64,000 nt of DNA from Saccharomyces paradoxus (Eukaryota > Ascomycota > Saccharomycetes > Saccharomycetales > Saccharomycetaceae). Of the stretch, positions 50,039 to 60,828 are shown in pieces. Numbering within the stretch: position 1 is the stretch's first letter; each line of letters starts with the position of its first letter. The notes beneath the pieces are model-generated. The model saw only the letters and a program-made list of their open reading frames with translations. It searched no databases and was not told the origin of the DNA. The DNA is taken from contig NC_047493.1 of assembly GCF_002079055.1 (NCBI RefSeq), forward strand, positions 744,001-808,000. Reading direction: 5' to 3'. Both the position numbers and the translations under genes were made by a program.

Positions 50039-52891
50039 TTACTCTTCGTCATCACTTTCACCCATTAATGCACTGAACATATTTGTTGCGGTAGAAGTTG
50101 GTGCAGCTGGTTCTTCTTTTGGAGGAGGAGCCCTTTGACTATTCCTTTGAGAATATGTTCTGGTTGTAATAAAGCTATCTTTTGATGCTGGAGGAGCGTC
50201 CCTTCTGAAAGAATGTCTATTACTGGAGTTGTTCGTACGTCTTGAGTTAGATCTAGAGTTGTTCTTCAATTGACGTTGTCTTTCTTCTTCTTCATGAATC
50301 TGTTGAATGGTCTTAGGACCGTTGTCCTTCTTATCACTATTCCAGTTCTTATCGTGCCTTAATTCTTTAATGTCAATCAACTTGAATTTGATTCTACTAG
50401 AAATATTGGCAGTTTGGATAATATTGTCTAAAATGCCGAACAAGCTATCGAGCAATTGTGAACCTTCCAATGTAGCTTGACCTGTCCTGAAACTATCGGT
50501 CTCAAATTGTTCACCAACGGTACTTAACAGTTCAACAACGGACTCTAGAGTTTCTTCAGATGGGGAGTCTGTCAAATCCTTCATTAATCTACGGAAACAT
50601 TCGAACATCATCTTTCCAGTTAACAGATTCAGACGGTACAAGAAACCGATGAAACGAACTAAACCTAGACCTCTTCTCTTAGCGGAAGCAGCCGCATAAT
50701 ACTCTTCAGACATCATTTCAGGTTCTAATGGTGTACCATCTTCGTTTGTTGGTAATTTATCGGTCCAACCCTTGTCGAATTCGGCATGACATCTAGCGAC
50801 CAAATAATGCAAGACCAATTTTGGACCAGTCTTACCTTCATTAGTTTCATCTGAAATATCCGCGTTTAACTCTTTAACAACTTTACCACATAATTGGGCG
50901 TACATAGAAGACCAATGAGGTTCGTCACAGGCCTTTAAGAAAATCTGCTCTATTACTGCCTTTAGCGTTTCACCGTTTGTTTCCCATACTGATATGTTTG
51001 CAATGGCTAAAATTTCGGATGAAATAGCATCGAACATTTCCAAAGTAAGTTTGTTCAGCAGTGACTTCATCTTTCTTTCAACTTCATCCTTGTCCAATAG
51101 TTCAGTCTTTCCATCAGGGGCCAATTTCTTTTCAGTCTTTTTGGCCTTGGATTTTGGAATCCATCTATTAGCACTTGGAACAAGTGGAGCAACTTCTTCC
51201 TTTGGTTTGTCATCCTCTCTCTTATCTTCATTTCTGTAAGAACCTCTCTCGCGGTCTCTTCTCGATGTGTAAGATCTATTCGACCTCCTGTCATCATTCA
51301 TTCTCTTTGATCTTCTCTTTGATGAGGTCCTTGAATTAGCTCTGTCATCCATATTTCTCACTGAGCTATTTCTGAAGTCATGGCCACGACTAGAATTATT
51401 TCCAAATCTGCCAGAATCTCTAGATCTATTTCCTCTACCCATTCCTGGCGGAATAACAATTTTAGAAGAAGTGCTTTGGACCCATTCGGCATCCGCTTTA
51501 ACGTTTAATTTATCCTTAAATTGAAGCAAGAAAGTTGGCCCATATGTGTACTTGACATGTTCTTTCTTGTATTTGATATCCGGGCCTTCAATACCTTCTG
51601 GATAGTTAAAAGAAAAGACATCTTCAATTGGTGTAGCATCTTTCAATACATTCAATATGTGAGAGACGGTATTTGTACCATCATCAGTTTCATCAGTTGC
51701 AGTTTCGTCTTCAGCTTCAAGTTCAGCCTTTACTCCGACATCACCGGCTTCAGCCTCAACTTCAGCATCATCAGATTCTGCTGGAATAGCCGGGGCTGTG
51801 GCAGATTCATCAGCCTTTGGCTGTTTGGTTTCGGTGACTTCAGTTTCTTCTTTATCTTGTTCAGTGGGAGGCACAGGAGCGAACTCTGTGGTGCCCTTTG
51901 TCTCCTCCTGTACCGGCACTTCCTTATCTTCCTTCTCCTCCGTCTTTTCTTCTCGTTCTTTTTGTTGTTTCTTCAACTTCAAACGTTCAGCAAAAGTCAA
52001 CACCTTTGGAGTGGATTCTTCCTTTACTTGTCCTTTTTCTTCTTGTTCGCCTTCTTTAAGTGGAGTATCTTGCTTATTTTCTGATTCAGCAGATTTTTCT
52101 TCAGCAGATTTGGTTTCTTCAGTTACCTCAGGTTTGTCTGATCCCTTTTCTTCCACCTTTTCTGGGGCAGTTTTCGTTGGAATATTATTGTTGCCACTAG
52201 CACCTTCAAGTTGCTCCTTTCTCTTCTTTTCTAAAGCTGCTTTACGAAGTTTGACTTGTTCGATGAAATTTCTTCTCGTCTTCTCAGCTTCAGATATATT
52301 TTCTTCAGAACTGGCTTTAGAATCATTGGTGGAAGGGGTAGGAGTCGGAGTAGGAGTAGAATCAGAAGTTTCCTCTGACTTTGAGTCCAGTTGTGGAGAC
52401 ATGGCAGATCTTTCCTGAGACTGTAGCTTGGCCTTATGCTGTTCTTTTAAATCTAGATGTTCACCAGACTTGGTAGTGATTTCTATTTTAGATGGAACAG
52501 GAGACTTCTCTTCAACAGGAATAGCATTGGCAGGGGCACCACTAGCGGCCGCCATTTGCTGTGGCTGATAGTAAACAGGGTAGTTATTGTAGTAACCAGT
52601 CCATGGTACGTTTGAGCCGTTGGCCCCCATGTGTCCACCTCTAAAACTACCGCCACCATTATAGTTGCCACGGCTGTTATATCTATTTGGTCCAAACTTA
52701 CCGCCTCTTTGCTGATGAGGTCTGTTGCTGTTGTAAGGCTTCTTTTGAGTATAGTTGCTGCCATTGTTGTAGTTGTTGTAGCCACGCTGTTGTTGTTGTT
52801 GAGACTCCTGTAGATCATCGCCTGTCTGTTTCAGAGCAGCAGATTCCTGCCTTGGAGCAGATTGTGTCGGTTGAACAGTTTCGTCTGTCAT
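50039..52891 (-). CDS. TIF4631: Translation initiation factor eIF4G1
   Basis: 950 residues (952 recalled for S. cerevisiae). eIF4G1 is the scaffold of cap-dependent initiation, joining Pab1, the cap-binding eIF4E and the helicase eIF4A. An N-terminal low-complexity Gln/Asn/Gly/Tyr part contains the first RNA-binding region with RGG-like repeats, then comes the Pab1-binding region (about 185-300, helical and charged). The eIF4E-binding motif YTYGPTFLLQF is at about 450-460 (YxxxxLL-type, Y-x4-L-L). An Arg/Ser-rich RNA-binding stretch follows (about 490-560). The MIF4G HEAT domain, about 605-850, binds eIF4A. A final RS/RN-rich segment ends FSALMGESDDEE. TIF4632 is the paralogue; neighbours identify this one. 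Confidence 0.96.
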   Translation of the reverse strand: MTDETVQPTQSAPRQESAALKQTGDDLQESQQQQQRGYNNYNNGSNYTQKKPYNSNRPHQQRGGKFGPNRYNSRGNYNGGGSFRGGHMGANGSNVPWTGYYNNYPVYYQPQQMAAASGAPANAIPVEEKSPVPSKIEITTKSGEHLDLKEQHKAKLQSQERSAMSPQLDSKSEETSDSTPTPTPTPSTNDSKASSEENISEAEKTRRNFIEQVKLRKAALEKKRKEQLEGASGNNNIPTKTAPEKVEEKGSDKPEVTEETKSAEEKSAESENKQDTPLKEGEQEEKGQVKEESTPKVLTFAERLKLKKQQKEREEKTEEKEDKEVPVQEETKGTTEFAPVPPTEQDKEETEVTETKQPKADESATAPAIPAESDDAEVEAEAGDVGVKAELEAEDETATDETDDGTNTVSHILNVLKDATPIEDVFSFNYPEGIEGPDIKYKKEHVKYTYGPTFLLQFKDKLNVKADAEWVQSTSSKIVIPPGMGRGNRSRDSGRFGNNSSRGHDFRNSSVRNMDDRANSRTSSKRRSKRMNDDRRSNRSYTSRRDRERGSYRNEDKREDDKPKEEVAPLVPSANRWIPKSKAKKTEKKLAPDGKTELLDKDEVERKMKSLLNKLTLEMFDAISSEILAIANISVWETNGETLKAVIEQIFLKACDEPHWSSMYAQLCGKVVKELNADISDETNEGKTGPKLVLHYLVARCHAEFDKGWTDKLPTNEDGTPLEPEMMSEEYYAAASAKRRGLGLVRFIGFLYRLNLLTGKMMFECFRRLMKDLTDSPSEETLESVVELLSTVGEQFETDSFRTGQATLEGSQLLDSLFGILDNIIQTANISSRIKFKLIDIKELRHDKNWNSDKKDNGPKTIQQIHEEEERQRQLKNNSRSNSRRTNNSSNRHSFRRDAPPASKDSFITTRTYSQRNSQRAPPPKEEPAAPTSTATNMFSALMGESDDEE

Positions 52892-53396
52892 TATTGTAAT
52901 AGGTAATTACAGTTGTCCTCTTACCTTGCTTATTTATGAGCAAGAAGTAGTAAAGTAAGAAGCTTTCAAATAATGAAGGGAAAAGAAAGAATCATAACTA
53001 AGTAAAATAATTATCATAATGTCAAGATTAGTAAAATTTCAAGCAACATATTGAAATTCCATCTACCATCCATCCGTTGCACACAGAGAACGCGGCATCG
53101 AAAATTTTTCTTGAAAAAAAAAAAAATTTTGTCAGGGAAACAGAACGAGAAAAAAAACTAGAAAAAAAGCTGTAATGAAAAAGGACGCACAAAAATACGG
53201 TGTAAAAGAAGAAAAATCGTTTCTCACGTCGTTATCGAGATGCGATGAGGATAATGCCCGTTATATTTGATCACTCCACTACGATGGCAATCTGACGTCG
53301 TGATACCCAAGAGGTTCATAAACGCTAGTAATACGTAACTGAACTGTCACTTTAGAGGTCTCAAAGGAAATCTTATTAACTTAATTTACAAAAAAA
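52892..53396 (-). promoter_or_regulatory. TIF4631 promoter region
   Basis: 505 bp between TIF4631 and tRNA-Val. Contains long A tracts (about 53110-53160) and an RRPE-like GAAAATTTTTC near 53099-53109, with a second AAAAATTTTG about 20 bp away and a GCGATGAGG PAC-type core near 53241-53249. This suits a translation-growth gene. Confidence 0.55.
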
Positions 53397-53470
53397 TGAT
53401 TTCGCCCAGGATCGAACTGGGGACGTTCTGCGTGTTAAGCAGATGCCATAACCGACTAGACCACGAAACC
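53397..53470 (-). tRNA. tRNA-Val, anticodon AAC
   Basis: A 74-nt cloverleaf on the minus strand. The acceptor GGTTTCG pairs with the 3' side CGAAATC (G-T included), and the D arm is TGGTCTAGTCGGTTATGGCA. The anticodon loop CTTAACAC has AAC, and the T arm reads CCAGTTCGATCCTGG. The discriminator is A. No intron. A T run beyond its 3' end (plus-strand A run at 53391-53396) fits a Pol III terminator. Confidence 0.95.
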
Positions 53471-53574
53471 ACTTTTATTGGAAAATATTTGAATATTGAC
53501 TATATTTGTTGGTGTGGAATCAAAACTCGGGCCAACCTTACCGCTGCTCTATTTCTATACCACCAATTTTTACT

Positions 53575-53663
53575 TGTTGGAATGAAATTCTAATGTCATA
53601 TATTTAGTAGTATATTATCACATGCGGTGTAAGAAGATGGCATAAAGATTGAGAAACAGTCAT
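53575..53663 (+). repeat. Delta LTR fragment joined to a Ty4 remnant, fossil
   Basis: Begins TGTTGGAATGAAATTC and matches the first about 90 bp of the delta at 10159 (TATATTATCACATGCGGTGT and AAGATTGAGAAACAGTCAT), then passes directly into Ty4-like sequence. It is a Ty1/Ty2-type LTR piece, so this is a composite of two families. Oriented opposite to the delta at 47680, on the other side of the GTR2-TIF4631 block. Confidence 0.8.
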
Positions 53664-55036
53664 ATCATAGAAATCGAAAAAGGACTCGATGAAAGTTTAG
53701 TTATCATGAACACAAATACAACTGGCATTTTTAGGATAATCGATGGTTTGAAAAAAAAACAAAAGGAATTCTCCACGGTAGAAATGTCAGAATTAGAGCC
53801 TGGGAAAAGGTTTTGGTTGACACAACATGTAGAAGTTCCGCATTACTATTGAATAAACTTCAAAAGCTGGAAAAATGGATTTTTTTTAAACGCTGCAAAG
53901 ATTGTCCCAATCTATAGGGTTTTCTACAAGAAGCTATCATGGGGACCTTCCACGAATCTTTAAGAAATTCTGTGAAACAATGTTTGTACAATATTCCACA
54001 TAACGTAGGAATTAATCACGAAGAATTTCTAGTCAATACTGTTATTGAAACAGTAATTGATTTGAGCCCAATGGATGACGATCAAATAGAAAATAGCTAC
54101 ATGTATTGCAAATCTGTTTTCCATTGGTCAATTAACTCCAAAAAGAAACCAAAGAGAGAGCTTAGGCCTGACACGGCAAATTTCTCAAAAACCTATTATT
54201 CGCAAGGTACACAGAAACAACAACAACTTAAATCCAGTACAAACGAACAAAAGTCTTGGAGCAAGACACAAAAAGGAAGAACAAAGTGTACAACAGAAAA
54301 AAACTGGTAATTATTGATACTGGTTCCGGCGTAAACATTGCCAATGACAAAACCTTACTACATAATTACGAAGACAGTAATATCAGTACACGATTTTTTG
54401 GTATTAGGGAAAACAGCACAGTGTCTGTTAAAGGGTATGGCTATATAAAAATCAAGAATGGTCACAACAATACTGACAATAAGTGCTTATTGACTCACTA
54501 TGTACCGGAAGAAAAATCTACTATAATCAGCTGTCATGACCTAGCCAAGAAAACCAAAATGGTTTTACGTCGAAAATATACCAACTTGGGAAACAAAATC
54601 ATAAAAATAAAACCAAGATAATAAATGGTGTCATTAACGTAAAAATGAATGAGTTAATTGAACGTCCTTCCGATGATTCAAAAATAAATGCAATAAACCT
54701 ACTTCTCCTCCCTGATTTAAACTAACCAAAAGGTCTATTACCTTGGAAGATGCTCATAAAAGAATGGGACATACAGGAATTCAACAAATTGAAAATTCCA
54801 TAAAACATAATCATCATGAAGAATACCTTGACTTAATCAAAGAACCAAATGAATTTGGTATTGAACCTGTAAAATCTTTAAAGCCACGAAAGTAAATCAT
54901 TATACTGGAATCATTATTATATTGGTCATAATTAATATGACCAATCGGCGTGTGTTTTATATACCTCTCTTATATAGTATAAGAAGATCCATACTTACTC
55001 TTCACTAATACTATTATTAACCTCTAATTATCAACA
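53664..55036 (+). mobile_element. Broken Ty4 retrotransposon remnant with partial tau LTR
   Basis: Peptide blocks here match S. cerevisiae Ty4 as I remember it: the second part of the capsid (gag) region (e.g. NTNTTGIFRIIDGLKK, HESLRNSVKQ), the protease with its DTGSG active-site motif near 54318, and the beginning of the integrase region (HKRMGHTGIQQIENSIKHNH). The rest of pol is absent. It ends in the 3' part of a tau LTR (about 54908-55036) that shares its terminal CTCTAATTATCAACA with the tau piece at 30006-30189. It is a fossil with several breaks and cannot move. Similarity to Ty4 looks high, suggesting moderate age. It lies just beyond tRNA-Val(AAC). Confidence 0.85.
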
Positions 55037-56281
<1,245 letters not shown>

Positions 56282-56639
56282 TCACTTTTTGGTCTTATGA
56301 ATCACTTCTTCTATATATGTATACGTCTTCGTATTTTCAGCCATTATCACTTGTACATAAAATATTCTATATAAATATATATATCCAACAAAGAGGTTAT
56401 GATCACCTCTGACACATTCCTCCAACACTCGTTTGCAGGGCTTATTTTTCTTTCTTTCACATCTTTCTATTTTAGTACGAGAAATGTAGGACCCATGAAA
56501 AATCGGTACCAAAAATAATCAAAAGCAAATGCTGCAAATTTGTGGGTAAGTAAAGTGAAGCGAGAGCTGAGTTTACAATTCTGCACTTTATGGAAAATAT
56601 ACGAATTGAGCACAATTGGTAAATCGTAAATCATTGGCC
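56282..56639 (+). other. MRPS35 3' and TRS65 promoter spacer
   Basis: 358 bp. TA-rich termination signals (TATATATGTATACG near 56312, TATATATCC near 56378). No recognised promoter motif for TRS65 and no gene. Confidence 0.4.
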
Positions 56640-58319
56640 ATGGAATGTTTCGTACCGCTGCGTAGCGACCTTGATGGAAGTAATATAGAACAGTTGCGTC
56701 AATCACATTTGTGCCGTGAATTCATTATATTCGACGAGCAACTGAATCTTTGGTTGCGGTTTCATGATAATTTGCAAGAAAACAAGAGGTTTGAACTGCA
56801 AGATATGACAATATCAATAAATGAAGCGCAAGTTACCAGGACAAGCACTATCGATGACTTTTTTACTAAGATTGAGGACGATGAAAACCTCTGGAGATTG
56901 AAAGACGATTGCTGTTCGAAAGTCCTTTTCAAATCAAATGTGGTTATGAATAACGGTTATAACAACCAAATCAAATTTGTGTTTGAGTATAAGTCTGTGG
57001 ATGCAAACCTTAATAACCAGGATTCATTACAAGTTCCGCGGACTTGTTATACATTAGACAGGTACTGTAGCGAGGAGATTTTGCCAAGCTTTGAGCCGGT
57101 TTATTCCTGGTCTTCCACACCCAACAATTCATTCAAAGAGACCGGTAATCACGTAGAGAAAAATGCTAGGACGACTCATCCAGCTACTTCTAAAAGTGAA
57201 ACCCAAGAAACGGAAACTTCTAGAAATCTCAATACATTCACTTTAAAGCTGCAGTACCCAATATTCTCACTTCTGAATATGAGGTTGAGGAACATCTCTT
57301 TGAAATCTGAGCATTGCATATTATCATCGCTAGATTTTCAGACCTCTAAAGCATCCGAACAACTGACTAAGAAATTTATTTATCCTAAAGAACACAATTC
57401 TTTTCTTAAGTTAAATTTTCACGAAATATCGTATAAGCTAATTGACGGAACTTCTCAAATCAAACTTGATCCAATTTGTCCCCTGAAAGTGCCCATCACT
57501 GCGTTTTCATACGATAGCATTAGCGCCACTTTTAAACTAGTTCTGTTACCCAAATCAACCCAACCACATCGTGTAAGAATAACCTTAGCATACGAACTTG
57601 AGTTGCGTCATGATCTGAAATTACCTGTGAGAACGTCATGGGAAACAGAAGTGACATTGAAACGTTCGATGCCGATTTCTTCGACATCTTCTCAGTACTC
57701 GAGTACCAACAATAATATCAATCACAGTGTTTCTTTTAATGGTGCATCCAGCAACGTTAATTCTGGTGGTTTGAGCAACGCAAGATTAGGTGGGATTTCC
57801 TCCTCAAGATTTAGTCTTGGAGCTGCTTCCACTACATCATTGGTGAATAGCAAATTAAGCAATGTAAAATTTAAGTTTATCAATAACAATATAAAAGTTA
57901 TTAAGGGTGAAAAGTTTACTATGAGGCTTCAAATCATTAATTCATCATCATCCCCTTTGGATCTTGTTGTGTATTATAACAATACAATAAACCCAATCCC
58001 TTCGGCGAATAGCTTACGCAATAGCAGTGGCATAAACAACTACGGCATGAATAGTGGGATTATCCCTAATCCACCCTTGACACTAGAAAACGAGTACCAA
58101 CTGCATAAGAAATATAGAAAAATTGCGGAGGGAATTATACTGTTATCCAACGATTACAAAATTCCAGTTGTACCTCCGAGAGAAACATACTTCGTAGATT
58201 TACGATTTATTGGTATTATGTCCGGATATTATGGCACTCTTTCCGGACTCAAGGTATTGGATTTAAATACAAACGAACTTATAGAAGTTGGTAATGGTGC
58301 ATCTGTGTTAATCCAGTGA
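56640..58319 (+). CDS. TRS65: TRAPP II subunit Trs65 (Kre11)
   Basis: 559 residues from the ATG of MECFVPLRSDLDG; upstream of it the frame is open but has no ATG. Trs65 is a TRAPP II-specific subunit, helping this Ypt31/32 exchange factor dimerise and act in late Golgi traffic; the old name KRE11 reflects lower beta-1,6-glucan in mutants. No catalytic motif or membrane segment. Three beta-rich segments are expected, the last an Ig-like domain beginning near FKFINNNIKVIKGEKFTMRLQIIN (about 410-433). A Ser/Asn-rich loop separates them (about 348-400). The C-terminus ends LNTNELIEVGNGASVLIQ. It is upstream of CLC1, another vesicle-traffic gene, by chance or ancient order. Confidence 0.92.
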   Translation: MECFVPLRSDLDGSNIEQLRQSHLCREFIIFDEQLNLWLRFHDNLQENKRFELQDMTISINEAQVTRTSTIDDFFTKIEDDENLWRLKDDCCSKVLFKSNVVMNNGYNNQIKFVFEYKSVDANLNNQDSLQVPRTCYTLDRYCSEEILPSFEPVYSWSSTPNNSFKETGNHVEKNARTTHPATSKSETQETETSRNLNTFTLKLQYPIFSLLNMRLRNISLKSEHCILSSLDFQTSKASEQLTKKFIYPKEHNSFLKLNFHEISYKLIDGTSQIKLDPICPLKVPITAFSYDSISATFKLVLLPKSTQPHRVRITLAYELELRHDLKLPVRTSWETEVTLKRSMPISSTSSQYSSTNNNINHSVSFNGASSNVNSGGLSNARLGGISSSRFSLGAASTTSLVNSKLSNVKFKFINNNIKVIKGEKFTMRLQIINSSSSPLDLVVYYNNTINPIPSANSLRNSSGINNYGMNSGIIPNPPLTLENEYQLHKKYRKIAEGIILLSNDYKIPVVPPRETYFVDLRFIGIMSGYYGTLSGLKVLDLNTNELIEVGNGASVLIQ

Positions 58320-58571
58320 GGCAAACACATACACATTTTCATAAACATAGACTACATATCAATCTGTAACATTTCTATAAAAGTTATTATCATCACATTA
58401 CACGAGAGTAACAGTTTTTTTTTTACACCGAAAGGGGCACTAGAGGATTAAACAAGTAAACTGAAAAATATATGTGGTGGAAAAAGGGTTTTACAGCTCT
58501 ATTCAGGCGTTGCGAGGCACCTAAGAGATTGATTGAAGGACCCGCTGTTTCATTAGATACGCATATATAAA

Positions 58572-59276
58572 ATGTCTGAGAAGTTTCCCCCTTTAGAAGA
58601 TCAAAACATTGATTTCACATCCAACGATAAAAAAGAAGACGACACCGATTTTTTGAAAAGAGAAGCAGAGATAGTTGGAGACGAGTTCAAGACTGAACAA
58701 GATGAAGATATATTGGAAAGGGACGCCTCCCCCGCCAAAGGTGATGATGAAATTAAGGATTTTGAAGAGCAATTTCCAGATATTAACTCCACAAATAGCG
58801 GAGTCTCGAACGATCAATATGGTAGTGTACCTAGTAGTAATGATAATGGCGAAGAAGATGATGAATTCTCAAAATTCGAGGGTGCACCCGTCAATCAAAG
58901 TACAGAATCTGTTAATGAGGATCGTTCTGAAGTTGTAGACCAATGGAAACAACGTCGTGCTGTAGAGATTCATGAAAAGGATTTGAAGGACGAGGAGTTA
59001 AAAAGGGAATTGCAGGATGAAGCTGTCAAACATATTGACAATTTCTACGATTCGTACAATAAAAAGAAGGAACAGCAATTGGAAGATGCTGCTAAGGAGG
59101 CCGAGGCCTTCTCAAAGAAAAGAGATGAATTTTTTGGCCAAGACAATACAACCTGGGATCGTGCACTTCAATTAATTAATCAAGACGATGCGGATATCAT
59201 TGGAGGTAGAGACAGGTCAAAGTTCAAAGAAATCCTATTGAGATTGAAAGGTAATGCGAAGGCACCCGGTGCTTAA
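58572..59276 (+). CDS. CLC1: Clathrin light chain
   Basis: 234 residues (233 recalled for S. cerevisiae). Clc1 binds the heavy chain Chc1, stabilises the triskelion, and links clathrin to actin through Sla2. The N-terminal half is very acidic (DNGEEDDEFSKFEG, DFEEQFPDI) and disordered. A central heptad coiled coil (about 120-190; QWKQRRAVEIHEKDLKDEELKRELQDEAVKHIDNFYDSYN) is the heavy-chain-binding segment. The C-terminal region has the conserved WDRALQLIN and SKFKEILLRLKG blocks. The spacer upstream (252 bp) shows no recognisable element. Confidence 0.95.
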   Translation: MSEKFPPLEDQNIDFTSNDKKEDDTDFLKREAEIVGDEFKTEQDEDILERDASPAKGDDEIKDFEEQFPDINSTNSGVSNDQYGSVPSSNDNGEEDDEFSKFEGAPVNQSTESVNEDRSEVVDQWKQRRAVEIHEKDLKDEELKRELQDEAVKHIDNFYDSYNKKKEQQLEDAAKEAEAFSKKRDEFFGQDNTTWDRALQLINQDDADIIGGRDRSKFKEILLRLKGNAKAPGA

Positions 59277-59489
59277 ACTGATGATGGATAATAAGAACCA
59301 ATAATGAACTAGGGAAGATGAAAAAAAAGACTTATTCTTCGTTGTCCCTGTCATGCATGAGCATCATCTTTGATAGGTTCCAGTAAATAATTAATTTATT
59401 ACTATCATACTACAAATTCATTTATCAAGACAACTATAATATAGAATATTTTACAAATTTGTAAACTCTTCTCTCTTCTAAAAAACACA

Positions 59490-60620
59490 TCACGTAATGT
59501 TGAACTGAAACAAAAAAAATAGTACATATTTCTGGAAGTTAGAATGCCAATACTTTTTTAGGTAAACATTAACTAAGGACTTCGCAAGAAGTTTCACGAA
59601 AAATGGGCTGATTTTCATTTTACTTGTTGGATCTATCAAGGTGAATGTAAGAAGCATCACAATACACCGTAATTTGTTGTTCATTAATCTGCGCCTTTTC
59701 GTGACAAATAAATATTCGATGCATTGCCTTAATATAGTCCATTTTAGGCTTGGAAAAAATCCCTTGATGAAACATGAATTTATTAATTTTTCGTTAAAAT
59801 TTGCATAGTTATCCTCAATTGTAACTTCATGTATTTCATTTAGCCTATCCATTACATGTTTCAAATTTGACGAAGATATGGGCCAATCGTTATGGTTTTT
59901 AACACCAAGCAATTGAGAAAAGTCCCGGATTTCCTGGCTGTAGCCACTTTTATTTGATTTCGTTCCTGAAGTAAAAAAGAATTTTGATATTCTGCGATAT
60001 ATCGCCAAAACTGTGAAAATGGCATTGATTGTGAAGAAATCTTTTGAAAAGGACCTGTGGTCAAAAAGCACACAAAATGGTAACGAGCTTCTGTCCAGTT
60101 TAGCAAATAACACAACTACTGCTGAACACAAAAAAATTTGTTGGAATTTTATTAACGTACCCTGGGGAATTCTTTTTTTTTTCAACCACTGTGTTAATTT
60201 TGAATCCTTAAATTTAGAGTGTAAAGCCTCGACAAGAAAGTGGGCGATAACCCATGAGGGCACTTCACCCATGGTAAGCATTAACAATACTCCTACTATG
60301 GAGGACCAATGAATATAGTCGTTCTTCAAAAATGGAAGTTTCACCAAAGTTGGATATAGAATGTTCAACAATACTAATATAGCAGACTCTCTTAACCACG
60401 ACATGATATCATTGATATGAAGATTTTCTCCCTGCAGTTTCTTCATTTTCCATTTATTGACATAAAATATTAGGTTCATTCCATAAACTTGGGTTATTCT
60501 TTTCAAGATTATGACGAGTTGTTCTCTTCTCTTCTTGTTCAAGAAGAGTAAAAGCTGTCTTAGTATCTTCTTGAATCCAGAAACTGCTGTCCCAGTACCA
60601 TTCGAACGACTGTGTTTCAT
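59490..60620 (-). CDS. PEX35: Peroxisomal membrane protein Pex35
   Basis: 376 residues, the recalled length of YGR168C. Pex35 is an integral peroxisomal membrane protein that influences peroxisome number, with links to Arf1. Basic, with several hydrophobic segments: ESAILVLLNILYPTLV (about 72-87), HWSSIVGVLLMLTMGEVPSWVIAHFLV (about 102-128), FLCSAVVVLFAKL (about 162-174) and one or more at about 190-215. A weak tail hydrophobic region ends in FFLFQFNIT. No known enzyme domain. It is convergent with CLC1 and lies upstream of PUS6's 3' end. Confidence 0.88.
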   Translation of the reverse strand: MKHSRSNGTGTAVSGFKKILRQLLLFLNKKRREQLVIILKRITQVYGMNLIFYVNKWKMKKLQGENLHINDIMSWLRESAILVLLNILYPTLVKLPFLKNDYIHWSSIVGVLLMLTMGEVPSWVIAHFLVEALHSKFKDSKLTQWLKKKRIPQGTLIKFQQIFLCSAVVVLFAKLDRSSLPFCVLFDHRSFSKDFFTINAIFTVLAIYRRISKFFFTSGTKSNKSGYSQEIRDFSQLLGVKNHNDWPISSSNLKHVMDRLNEIHEVTIEDNYANFNEKLINSCFIKGFFPSLKWTILRQCIEYLFVTKRRRLMNNKLRCIVMLLTFTLIDPTSKMKISPFFVKLLAKSLVNVYLKKYWHSNFQKYVLFFLFQFNIT

Positions 60621-60828
60621 ATAGTTAGCAAGTGTATACTTCCATTGGCTCTCTTCACGATGTGTATTTCGTAACGTTTTCTATAGAGTTTTAACTTTTC
60701 CCCATGAATATTCGCTGTTATGTGTTCGCACTTAAAAATAATAGCCCTTGCTAACTTCTATTAAAACTAAAAATATGGAAATGATAACTAAACTATATAC
60801 AAAAAAAAGGTCGCTCAAAAAAAAAAGT

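Noticed and set aside
51798-52418. 206- and 187-codon plus-strand frames opposite TIF4631
   Set aside because: Antisense shadows of the charged Pab1-binding region. Composition is Ser/Phe/Leu/Cys-rich with no domain.
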